Shown here: positions 35,590 through 44,300 of the stretch, in pieces | Numbering within the stretch: the stretch's first letter is position 1 | Layout of the letters: every line of letters starts with the position of its first letter | Source: Ramlibacter agri | GTDB lineage: Bacteria; Pseudomonadota; Gammaproteobacteria; Burkholderiales; Burkholderiaceae_C | Reading direction: 5' to 3' | Assembly: GCF_012927085.1 (NCBI RefSeq) | Contig: NZ_JABBFX010000001.1 | Coordinates: 3,534,001-3,598,000, forward strand | DNA: 64,000 bases | Notes under the pieces: generated by a model | Told to the model about the DNA's origin: nothing | The model's database searches: none | The model's input: the letters and a program-made list of their open reading frames with translations, nothing else | Position numbers and translations under genes: made by a program

Positions 35590-36689
35590 GCTGCCGGGGC
35601 GGTGTCCATGCGTTCGGCCAGGCGCTGCGGCCCGGCGGTGATCGCGAAGTAGTCGTAGAGGGCGGGCTTGTGGCCGGCCAGCAGGTACTGCAGGTGGATG
35701 CGGCGCTTGTCGCGCACCAGCAGCGCGTATTCGTCCGGCGGGAACATCGTGTGGAAGCGCGGCGAGGCCATGCGCGGCCCATGCGCCTGCGGCGCGCCGA
35801 GCGAGAGGGCCAGCGGGTCCACCAGCGCGAAGCTGCCCCAGTCGGTGGGTGAGGAGAAGTCCACCCAATGCAGGCGCGGCGGCAGGCCGAGGCGCGCGAG
35901 ATCGGCGCGAAAGGCGTCGGCGCCGGCCATCAGCCCCAGCAAGGGCACGCAATGGCCCAGCGTGACGAAGGAAAAGCGTTCCAGCGGCAGACCCCGCGCC
36001 TGCACGCGGGCGGCAATGCTGGCGGCCAGCAGGCTGCCGACGCTGTAGCCGACCAGCAGCACCTCATCGTCCTCCTGGGCCAGCAAGCGCTGCACCACCG
36101 CGGCGGCAGCATCATCGATGCGTTGCTGCAACTGCGGCGTGCGGCCGCCGCGCCAGTCGGCGGCGAACCGGTAGATGCGCAGCAGCCAGCTGGTGTTGAG
36201 CCTCCGCTCCCAGCGCCACGCGCCCCACAGGATCGCCGCGGCAGCCACCACGCCGAGGGGCCCGAGCACGACGACCGCGAGTAGCGCCAGCAGCAAGGCC
36301 ACGAGCCAGAAAACCGCCGGGTAGGCCAGGGCGATCAGCGTGCGCGGCGCCGCCTGGCCGACCTTGCGCAGCGCCGCCGGCGAGGCGAGCGCCGCCGCGT
36401 AGCCACGCAGGCTGCCCACCAGCACCTGCCAGGCACTGCGCGGCCAGTGCGCCCGGACGATGTCGTCCCAGCGCACGAACTCGAAGCTGGTTTCGGTGCC
36501 CCCGCTGCGCACCTGCCAGCAGCTGTTGCCGTTGGCCAGGCGCGTGCGCGGGCCGACCTCGTAGCGCGTGCCGGTGACCTCGCCCTGCAGCGGCGCATTG
36601 CGGGCGTACAGGCCGTGGTAGTAAGACGCCCCCTTGGGGTCGAAGCCGCTCAGGAAGAACACGTGGCGGTGGCGCACGCTGGCGTTCAT
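35586..36689 (-). CDS. Membrane-embedded serine hydrolase-like protein B
   Basis: A 367-residue paralogue of hydrolase A. It has VFFLSGFDPKGASYYHGLY at the start, a hydrophobic hairpin at about 114-158, the nucleophile elbow LVGYSVGS with Ser216, LHWVDFSSPTD (Asp277) and RIHLQYLLAG (His332). The two share layout and motifs but diverge widely elsewhere, so the duplication is old. It lies between the GT1 glycosyltransferase and the P450 with four-base overlaps both sides. Possible roles: lipid acyl hydrolase, acyltransferase or lactonising enzyme; none is shown. Confidence 0.75.
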   Translation of the reverse strand: MNASVRHRHVFFLSGFDPKGASYYHGLYARNAPLQGEVTGTRYEVGPRTRLANGNSCWQVRSGGTETSFEFVRWDDIVRAHWPRSAWQVLVGSLRGYAAALASPAALRKVGQAAPRTLIALAYPAVFWLVALLLALLAVVVLGPLGVVAAAAILWGAWRWERRLNTSWLLRIYRFAADWRGGRTPQLQQRIDDAAAAVVQRLLAQEDDEVLLVGYSVGSLLAASIAARVQARGLPLERFSFVTLGHCVPLLGLMAGADAFRADLARLGLPPRLHWVDFSSPTDWGSFALVDPLALSLGAPQAHGPRMASPRFHTMFPPDEYALLVRDKRRIHLQYLLAGHKPALYDYFAITAGPQRLAERMDTAPAA

Positions 36690-37939
36690 GCGAGCTGCTC
36701 CACCACCCGCACGGCGGCGTCGCGGGCTGCCTGCGGCTCCGCGCGGACCGACCAGCGTTGGCAAGCTGCGGTGACACTGGGACTGGCCAGCAGCCGCCGC
36801 AGTTGCGCAGGCATTTCCTGCACGTCGCGCACCTGCACCCCGACGCCCAGCCCCTCGAGCCGCATCGCGTTGTCGAACTGGTCATACGCCTGCGGCACCA
36901 CCAGCTGCGGAATGCCTGCTCGCAGCGCCTGCGCGCAGCTTCCGATCCCGCCGTGGTGCACCAGCGCCCGCGTGCGCGCCAGCAGCGCGCCGAACGGCGC
37001 ATACCGTTCCGCCCTGACGTCCCCTTGTAGGGTGCGCAGCTCCGCTGCGCACCGCGGCGCCCCATCTCCGAGCAACAGCCCGCGGACCCCAGCTTCCCCA
37101 CATGCCTTCAGCGCCGCCGCGAAAAACTCCTCCGCCCCCAGCCTCGCCGTCCCCGGCATGAACACCACCGGCGCCGTGCCTTCCTCCAGCCACTCCTGCA
37201 ATCCTTCGGGCAAACCACCTCCGCCTTCGTCATACAACGGAAACCCCGCCTGCACGACTTGCCGCGGCCAATCCTCCGCGCCTGGCGCGAACCACTGCGG
37301 AAACAGCGCAAGGCCCGCCTGCGGCGAATGCATCCATTCCCCGAACACCGGCCCTTGCAGCGGCTCGAGTCCTAGCCTTCCCCGCAGCGCATCGAGCGCC
37401 GGCCGCACCAGCGGCTCCAGCTTGTAGCGGTCCAACAGTGCCCAGGCGGCGCGCCGTGCCGCGTCCGGCCACCAGCGCGGCACGCGCCAGTGCGCGAGCG
37501 TCATCGGGTCCTGCACGGTGCGCAGCATCGTGGCCGCCGTATAAGCCGTGACCAGCGGAATCCCGAGCCGCTCCTGGGCCACGCGCGCGCCCATCGCGAC
37601 GGGGCTGGCGACGACGACCAGCGGCCCCTGGCCCGCGAGCTGTTCCAGTCGCTCATAGGTCGGCTGCAGCGCCGGCCGCAGCAGGTAGCGCCACATCACG
37701 CCGAAGCCGTCGACGGGATGCCACAACTTCGGGTGGCGGATGGTGTCCTGCAGGTGCTGCGCCTCGCCGGCCGGCAGGAAGCCCAGTCCGGCTTGGGCCG
37801 CTTCCGTTGCGAACGCAGGGTTGGAGACGAACGTCACGGCGCGCCCGCGTTCACGCAAGGCCTGTCCCAGGGCCAGCAGCGGATGGATGTCACCGGCGCT
37901 GCCGAAGCCGACGAGGCACACTCGTGCGAGGGCACTCAT
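36686..37939 (-). CDS. GT1-family glycosyltransferase (RhlB/UGT-like)
   Basis: A 417-residue GT1 enzyme. The N-terminal acceptor domain starts CLVGFGSAGDIHPLLALGQAL; the C-terminal donor-binding signature reads ALVHHGGIGSCAQALRAGIPQLVVPQ followed by DQFDNA. This type (P. aeruginosa RhlB, sterol and macrolide UGTs) moves an activated sugar onto a small, usually hydrophobic acceptor rather than onto a polysaccharide. An in-frame palindrome (37031-37053) adds an extra loop before the UGT signature. It overlaps kpsC upstream and hydrolase B downstream by four bases. Confidence 0.9.
   Translation of the reverse strand: MSALARVCLVGFGSAGDIHPLLALGQALRERGRAVTFVSNPAFATEAAQAGLGFLPAGEAQHLQDTIRHPKLWHPVDGFGVMWRYLLRPALQPTYERLEQLAGQGPLVVVASPVAMGARVAQERLGIPLVTAYTAATMLRTVQDPMTLAHWRVPRWWPDAARRAAWALLDRYKLEPLVRPALDALRGRLGLEPLQGPVFGEWMHSPQAGLALFPQWFAPGAEDWPRQVVQAGFPLYDEGGGGLPEGLQEWLEEGTAPVVFMPGTARLGAEEFFAAALKACGEAGVRGLLLGDGAPRCAAELRTLQGDVRAERYAPFGALLARTRALVHHGGIGSCAQALRAGIPQLVVPQAYDQFDNAMRLEGLGVGVQVRDVQEMPAQLRRLLASPSVTAACQRWSVRAEPQAARDAAVRVVEQLA
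37031..37053. repeat. Palindrome inserted in frame in the GT1 gene
   Basis: GGTGCGCAGC-TCC-GCTGCGCACC, a perfect 10-bp inverted repeat, preceded by GTAG, matches the form of intergenic REP-like palindromes but lies inside the coding sequence. It encodes the loop APRCAAELRT just before the conserved RYAPF segment. Confidence 0.65.
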
Positions 37940-38943
37940 GGGCGGGCGAGCAACGGCCGCAACCAGCGGCGCCAGCGGGCGGTGGCGGGCTGGCGGGCGC
38001 GCCATTGCAACAGTTCGTCCAGCGCCTGCTCCGGTGTGCAGCGAGCGCCGTTGGAGCGGCCCAGGTACACGGGATAGCGCAGCAGCGCGCCGGCGACCAG
38101 TTCGTCCAGCGCGAGCCGGCGGCTGCGGCGTGGATGCGGATGGCGGTCTTCAGTCAGCCCCCAGCCCGCATAGAACGGCTGGCCCCAGCAGGTGACGCGC
38201 TTGCCGCGCAGCAGCGCCTCGAAGCCGGTCAGCGAAGTCAGCACGTGGACTTCGTCGACCTGGCGCAGCAATTCGGGCAGGGCGGCTTCGCGCAGGACTT
38301 CATCGCAGAAGCGATGCGCCTCCTGCTCGCCCTGGCCGGCACCGCGCAGGCCGGCGGCCACGTCGGGATGCGGCTTGTAGACGATGTGGGCGTCCGGCCG
38401 TGCCTGCCGCACCGCCTGCAGCAGGCCGAGATTGGTGGCGATGTCCACGCTGCCGCAGGCGATGGAGGCGTCGGTCTCCACCTGCCCGGCCACCAGCACC
38501 AGCGGGCGTCCGTGGGCGCGCGGCTGCCAGGGCGCGGCGGCCAGGTTGTACTTGGTGAGGCCCGCCTGCACGATCCGTGCGCGCAGGGCCGCGGCGCGCT
38601 GCAGCTCCGTGGCCTCGAAGCTGGCGTGCTGCAGCAGCTGTTCGAGGGCGCTGGGCCGGCGCGCGTCGAAGTAGATGCCCTGGTCGTCCAGCACCCAGGA
38701 CAGCGGCCGCACGAGGTCGGCGCCGAGGCCGACCGAGCGCAGGAAGCCGTCTTCCACCCGCACGATGCGCACGCCTTCGGGCAGGCCGGACGGCAAGGGC
38801 GCGGCGCCCCACAGCAACAGCTGCGCGCCCGGTGGCACGTCCTGGCCGCGGCGCACGAAGCGCACGTCGCGCCGGCCGGTGAAGGCGCGCACCAGCGCGC
38901 GCTTGCGCAGCGAGAAGCCATGGGCATGGAGCGGCGTCGTCAT
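37936..38943 (-). CDS. kpsC: KpsC-like capsule beta-Kdo transferase, single module
   Basis: A 335-residue protein with the KpsC hallmark segments VRVEDGFLRSVGLGADLVRPLSW, DDQGIYFDARRPSALEQLL and KPHPDV, then LTSLTGFEALLRGKRVTCWG and PFYAGWGL. KpsC adds the alternating beta-Kdo residues that link group 2 capsules to lyso-phosphatidylglycerol. Classic KpsC (about 675 residues) has two such catalytic modules; here there is one, so the linker may be shorter or assembled with another enzyme. It overlaps the GT4 gene before and the GT1 gene after by four bases. Confidence 0.85.
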   Translation of the reverse strand: MTTPLHAHGFSLRKRALVRAFTGRRDVRFVRRGQDVPPGAQLLLWGAAPLPSGLPEGVRIVRVEDGFLRSVGLGADLVRPLSWVLDDQGIYFDARRPSALEQLLQHASFEATELQRAAALRARIVQAGLTKYNLAAAPWQPRAHGRPLVLVAGQVETDASIACGSVDIATNLGLLQAVRQARPDAHIVYKPHPDVAAGLRGAGQGEQEAHRFCDEVLREAALPELLRQVDEVHVLTSLTGFEALLRGKRVTCWGQPFYAGWGLTEDRHPHPRRSRRLALDELVAGALLRYPVYLGRSNGARCTPEQALDELLQWRARQPATARWRRWLRPLLARP

Positions 38944-40097
38944 CGCAGGCGCTCCAGCAGGGCCTCCACCTGCTCGAAGTGGCGGTCCCAGGTGGGCGTG
39001 GCGAAGCCCGCCATGCGCTCGATTTGCGCGGCGCGGCGCACGCTGTGCGGTTGCGCGTAGTCGCGGATGGCGCGCGCCCAGCCCGGGCCATCGAGCGGAG
39101 CGACGTAGTCCGGCACGTCGCCGGCGATCTCGTGGAAGGCCGGCAGCGGCGAGGCGATGGCCGGCGTGCCGAGCCGCAGCGCCTCCACCAGAGGCAGGCC
39201 GTAGCCTTCGGCGAAGGAGGGGAACAGCAGGGCGCGCGCGTGGGCCAGCCAGCCGGCCAGTTCCTCATCGGAGCAGGCCGGCAGTTCGTGCACGACCCCG
39301 CGCAGCGCTTCGCAGCGCTCCAACAGGTCGACGACGTTCTCGCATTCCCAGCCGCGCTGGCCGATCACGACCAGGTGCGGCGCATCCGCGCCGAGCTGCG
39401 CCACCAGCTCGCGCCACAGGTGCAGCAGCAGCCAGTGGTTCTTGCGCGGCTCGATGGTGCCCAGCACGACGAAGTAGGGCCGCGCGAGCGGCGCCCCGGT
39501 GGATGGCGCGCGCAGGTCGGCGGGCGCGAGCGGGGCGGCCTGCAAGGGCGGCAAGGCCAGCTGGCGGTCCTGCGCGAAGCGGCGCAGGCCTTCGGCCGTG
39601 TGCTCCGAGTTGGCCAGGACGCCGGCGGCGCTGGCCAGCAGCTGCTGCAGGCGCCGCGCATGGCGCTCCTGCTCGCCCGGCCTGCAGTATTCGGGGTGCG
39701 TGAGCGGGATCAGGTCGTGCACCATGTATACGGGCCGCTGCCCGGTGCGGCGCAGCCAGCCGGCCAGGCCCGCGTCTTCCAGCCGGGCGTGGCCGTGGTT
39801 GAAATAGACGCGGCCGCGGCCCTGCTGCGAGGGCCAGGGCGGCAGGCAGGCGCTGGCGACCACGCGCGTGGCCTGCGCCCGGAAGGCGGCGTCGGGACTG
39901 CGCAGCAGCGCGAACAGCTCCTGCGACGCGCCGTAAGGCGCGATGCGCCGCCAGCCTTGCCACTGCAGCACGGCCTGCGCGCGGGCGCCGAAGCGCTCGA
40001 CATGGGCCAGGCACACGCGATCGACGCCGGTCGGCAGGCGGCCGCGGCTGGCGCGGCCCATCAGCCGGCTGACGTCGATGAGCAGCGAGCCTTCCAT
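38940..40097 (-). CDS. GT4-family glycosyltransferase
   Basis: A 385-residue GT-B fold enzyme. It has VYMVHDLIPLTHPEYCRPGE and GVLANSEHTAEGLRRFA in the N-half, YFVVLGTIEPRKNHWLLL at the domain junction and the GT4 EX7E-type region PSFAEGYGLPLVEALRLGTPAIAS at about 300-325. It transfers a hexose or similar sugar during capsule repeat assembly at the cytoplasmic face; donor and linkage unknown. It starts 13 bases after kpsD and overlaps kpsC. Confidence 0.92.
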   Translation of the reverse strand: MEGSLLIDVSRLMGRASRGRLPTGVDRVCLAHVERFGARAQAVLQWQGWRRIAPYGASQELFALLRSPDAAFRAQATRVVASACLPPWPSQQGRGRVYFNHGHARLEDAGLAGWLRRTGQRPVYMVHDLIPLTHPEYCRPGEQERHARRLQQLLASAAGVLANSEHTAEGLRRFAQDRQLALPPLQAAPLAPADLRAPSTGAPLARPYFVVLGTIEPRKNHWLLLHLWRELVAQLGADAPHLVVIGQRGWECENVVDLLERCEALRGVVHELPACSDEELAGWLAHARALLFPSFAEGYGLPLVEALRLGTPAIASPLPAFHEIAGDVPDYVAPLDGPGWARAIRDYAQPHSVRRAAQIERMAGFATPTWDRHFEQVEALLERLR

Positions 40098-40110
40098 GCG
40101 TGGCGTGGCC

Positions 40111-41301
40111 TCAGTTGCCCAGGGCGCGCACGGTGACGATCGGCGTCACGACCGAGGACAGGATGTTCAGGAACTTCTGCAGCTCCGCGCCGGGCGCGTT
40201 GGACACGTACAGGATGTCCTTGTTGCGCATCGGGAAGCCCTGGGCCATGAAGAAGGTGGCCGGGTCGCGCAGGTTGGCGCGATAGATCACGGGGATGCGA
40301 CCATCGACCGTCGTGCGGGCGGGGTTGGATACGCCGACCACCGCCGGGTCCTCGAAGCGGAAGATGAACACGGCTTCGGGATCGGCGCGCAGGTCGTTGA
40401 GGCCGCCCGCGCGCGCCAGCGACTGCGCCAGGCTGATGCCCTGCGCCTCGAAGTTCATCTCCTCGTTCTTCGTCGTCGCGCCCAGCAGCAGCAGGCTGTT
40501 CGGCTGGAACAGCACGGTGACCACGTCGCCGGGCTGCAGCAATACGTTCTGCGCGGGATCGGCGATGACGGTGTCCAGCGGCAACGCGTACACGCGCGCG
40601 CCGCGCCGGCCGGTGTCCGCCGTCTCGCGCGTGAGCTGCACGGTGACCTTGCCCACCGGCTGCCGCGTGCCGCCGGCGGCCGCCAGCGCATCGAGCAGCC
40701 GCTCGCCGCGCGGCGTGAGCGGCATGCGGGTGCTGTTGTTCACCTCTCCGACCACGGTGACCGTGCTGGAAGCGTTGCGCACCACGCGCACCATCACCTG
40801 CGGGTCGTTGGCCTTGGACTTCAGCCGCCGCGCGATCTCTTCCTCCACCTGCTGCGTGGTTCGGCCGGCGACGGGAATGCTGCCGGCGAAGGGCATGTTG
40901 ATCGTGCCGTTGCTGTTCACCAGCTGCTCGGGCAGGGTGGACATGCGCGAACTGGAGGCCGCGAGACCGCGCGTATCCAGCGTGGTCGTGCCGAACAGGG
41001 CGGCGGGCGGGGCTTCCCAAACGGCGATCTCCACGACGTCGCCGGGGCCGATGGTGAAACCGGGCGCGCGGGCGCTGCCGAAGTTCTCGGAGAACAGCGG
41101 GCGCCGCGAAGCGTCGACGGCGTGGCGCACGACTTCGTCGGTGAGGTCGACGAGCACGATGCCGGTGTCGGCGGGCGTCTTGCTGGCTGCCGCGCGGACC
41201 TCGGTTTCGTTCGGGCCGGAGGTGGGGAGGCTGCCGCAGCCGGCGAGGAGCAGGGCCGCGCAGGCGAGGGAAAGGAGGAAGGAAGGTTGCTGGATTCGCA
41301 T
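40111..41301 (-). CDS. kpsD: Polysaccharide export outer-membrane lipoprotein (KpsD/Wza family)
   Basis: A 396-residue lipoprotein: signal with lipobox LLLAGC (Cys at about residue 22), the Poly_export domain (FTIGPGDVVEIAVWEAP, about 95-190) and SLBB-type beta-grasp repeats (VTVVGEVNNSTRMPLTPRGERLLDALAAAGG and VLLQPGDVVTV). It forms the periplasm-spanning outer-membrane channel through which the capsule leaves, with KpsE. The ATG follows the stop of the giant glycosyltransferase by one base. Confidence 0.9.
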   Translation of the reverse strand: MRIQQPSFLLSLACAALLLAGCGSLPTSGPNETEVRAAASKTPADTGIVLVDLTDEVVRHAVDASRRPLFSENFGSARAPGFTIGPGDVVEIAVWEAPPAALFGTTTLDTRGLAASSSRMSTLPEQLVNSNGTINMPFAGSIPVAGRTTQQVEEEIARRLKSKANDPQVMVRVVRNASSTVTVVGEVNNSTRMPLTPRGERLLDALAAAGGTRQPVGKVTVQLTRETADTGRRGARVYALPLDTVIADPAQNVLLQPGDVVTVLFQPNSLLLLGATTKNEEMNFEAQGISLAQSLARAGGLNDLRADPEAVFIFRFEDPAVVGVSNPARTTVDGRIPVIYRANLRDPATFFMAQGFPMRNKDILYVSNAPGAELQKFLNILSSVVTPIVTVRALGN

Positions 41302-41302
41302 G

Positions 41303-44300
41303 CTAGGAAGGGCAACGGGCCGTCTGGCGGCAGAAATCGACAAACCGGGCGGACACGGCCTCCCAGTCGAAGCGCAGCGCTGCGGACCGGCCATTGGCCG
41401 CCAGTCGGTCCCGGAGTTCGGGAGAGGCATGGAGCCTTTGCATCGCTGCGGGCAGCGCGCCTTCGTCGACCAGCAACGCGTTCACTTCCGATTGCGCCAG
41501 GTCCTGGAAGGCCGCGCAGCGGCGGTTGGCGACGACCGGCTTGCCGGCAAGCCAGGCTTCCAGCAGCACGATGCCGAAACTCTCGCTGCTGCTCATGTTG
41601 CAAAGCATCTGGCAAGCGCGCAGCGCGCCCCGCACCACCGAGCGCGGCTGCCGCCCCAGGTAGGTGACGTGGGCGCCCGCGACGGGAACCTGGTCGTCAT
41701 CCGGGCCGATCAGCACCACGTCGAGCGGCGTGCCCGCGCGGTTGATCGCTTCCACCGCCGCCAGGATGCCGCGATATCCCTTGGCCGCGGTCTTCCGCCC
41801 CAGCACCAGGACGAAGTCCCGCCGCGAGGGATGGAGCTGCCGGAAAGCGTCCACGTCCTGGTCCGAGAATTCCTCGCCGGCATCGCAGCCGGCCGGCAGG
41901 TAGCTGACCTTGCATCCGCGCTGCGCCAGGAAGTCGCAGGCGAGCTGCGGCACGGCCAGGACCAGCGAGGCCTGCCTGGCGCTCTCGAGGACGTCCGGGA
42001 AGTGATAGAAATCGTCGTCGAGGTGCGCGTGCGGAATGAGGATGGACGGCACGCCGTGCTTTCGGGCGGCCGCTAGCGCCACCACCGCGGGGCGGAAGAT
42101 GTTGTTGTGGGTCACGACCAGGTCGTAGGAGCCAACTTGCTCCGCGATGAAGCTTTCCAGCCCCTGGCTCCACGGGCCGCGCAGGGGCGTCAGTTCGACG
42201 CCGAGCGCGAAACGCGACTGCTGCGCCGCCTTGTCCAGGGTATCGAGAACTTCGGCGAAGGGCAGGCCGGCCAGGCCCTCCTGGACGAGCGTGGGCGCAT
42301 CGAGTGCGATCGCCTCGCCGTCGATGTGCAGTGCGGTAAGCAGCAACGCGAGCGGCCGGGCGTCCTCGGCCGGGACGGGTGCCGAGATGGAGAACCGGAC
42401 GCAACCGGCCTCGGCGGCGAATTCGAGTTCGAAAAGGCCCTCGAGGGTCCAGTGGCCCAGGGTTCGGCCGGCGCTGTCGCTCGCGGTCACGACCGTCATG
42501 GCGTCGGCCTGTCCGGCCATGCGCACGCTGCCTGCGCGCTCCACGAAGATCTCGCAGGCCGTGAAGGCCCAGCGCCGCGCATCGCCGCCCGCGCCTTCCG
42601 GGAAGGCCCAGCCCCAGGTGCAGCCGCTGTGCTGGTAGCGGTCTGCCAGCAGGCGGCTGGCTTCGCGCTCCAGCAGGGGCTGTGCCCGCCAGGCGCGCCG
42701 CAGCGACCGCTGCAGCCACGCCGGGTCGGGCGCCTCGACGGGAAAGCGCGCGAAACGCACGTTCGGCATGTCCACCGGGGCCGCGCTGTCGCTGGCGAAC
42801 ACGTAGCGCTCGCCGAACCGCTGGTGGTTCTGCATGCTGCTCACTTCGGGGGCGATGACGTCGACATCGAAGTCACCGCTGTGGCCGAGAGCGCGGATGA
42901 AGCGCTCGATGTGCGCTTCGGCGCCGCCCAGGATCGGGCTCAGGTAGCGGTAAGTCACCAGCAGCACGCGGCGCCGCTTGCGCGGAAGCACCTGCAGCGC
43001 GTGGACGAAGCGCTGGGCCAGCGTGGCGATGGACAGGTGCCGCGCGAACACCTGCTCGCGCTCGGCGCGTCGGCCGGCGCAGGCGGTGTCGCCGTCCGCG
43101 AGCCTTTGCTCCATCGCTTCGGCGAATCCGGTGATCGACGCGACCTGGACGTGCGGCGCGATGGCGCGTGGATAGCCGCGCTGGCCGAATTCCGTCGTGA
43201 CGACGAACAAGCCGTGGGCGAGATAGTCGGCCAGCTTCACGTTCGAGCCGCTGCCCGAGACCATCGGATTCAGGGCGAGCGCGCAGCGTCGCATGACGGC
43301 CGACTTCGTCTCCTCGTCCACCGTGCCCCACAGGACCACATTCGGGGGCGCGTCCTGCACGCTGTCGCACACTGCGCCGAGCAGGTGGAACTGTACGTGC
43401 GGCAGCCGGGGCACGACATCCCGCAGCAACGCCTGCACGGCTTCCACGTTGGGCATGTGCGCGGACCCGAGGAACACTGCGGAAGCGGCAGCCACGCTGC
43501 TGGCGGCCGCTTCGACCGCTGGTGACCCGGGGCGTTCCGCGCCGGCCGGCGGCACGCCATTGCGCACGACCAGGATCGGGCCGGCAGTGCGCTTGCCCAC
43601 GGTCAAGCTGGCGGCATCTTCTTCCGAGACGGCGATGGTGAGGGCGGCCGATTCGACCACGAAGCCTTCGATGCCGGCGACGACGGGCAGCAGTTCCGCG
43701 GCGCGCGGGTGGCCGTGCAGTAGTCGCGCCTTGAGGGCTGCCTCGTGGTTGTGGGAGGAGTACACGAACGGGTCGCCGAAAGCCCGGGGCAGCGCACCCA
43801 TGTAGCAATGCTCCAGGACCACCGCGGTGGCGGACTGACGCAGCAGCGCGTAGAGCGCGGATAGCAAAGGGTTGCCGGCGCAGTGCCGGGCCGCGACGAT
43901 GTCGTCCGCCGACACGTGGAAGAGGGCGTTGGTCCGCGCCACTTCGGCCCGGTGCTCCTGCGTCTTCGGCACGTTGAAGACGGTCACGCCTTGCTGGGGC
44001 CTGTACACGGCCAGCCGGTCGTCGGCCGAGAAGGTGAGGAAGAGTACTTCGCGCCAACCGGCGATGGCGGTGTGCAGGCCGCGCACCCGCGTTCCGCCGC
44101 CGCCGACGGCGGCGAAGGGATCGAAGTCGTTGAGGGCCAGGACGAAGCCGGGCAAGGCGGCGGGCGCTTCGCTCAGCCGGCTGTGGATGCGGCTGGCGGC
44201 CTGGGTGGCCGCCCGGTCCCAGGTGTAGCCGGTGAACACCAGCGCGAGGCCAGCGGCCCCGATCGCCTGCAGCTGGGGCGCCTGCGCGGCGTGCCGCAGC

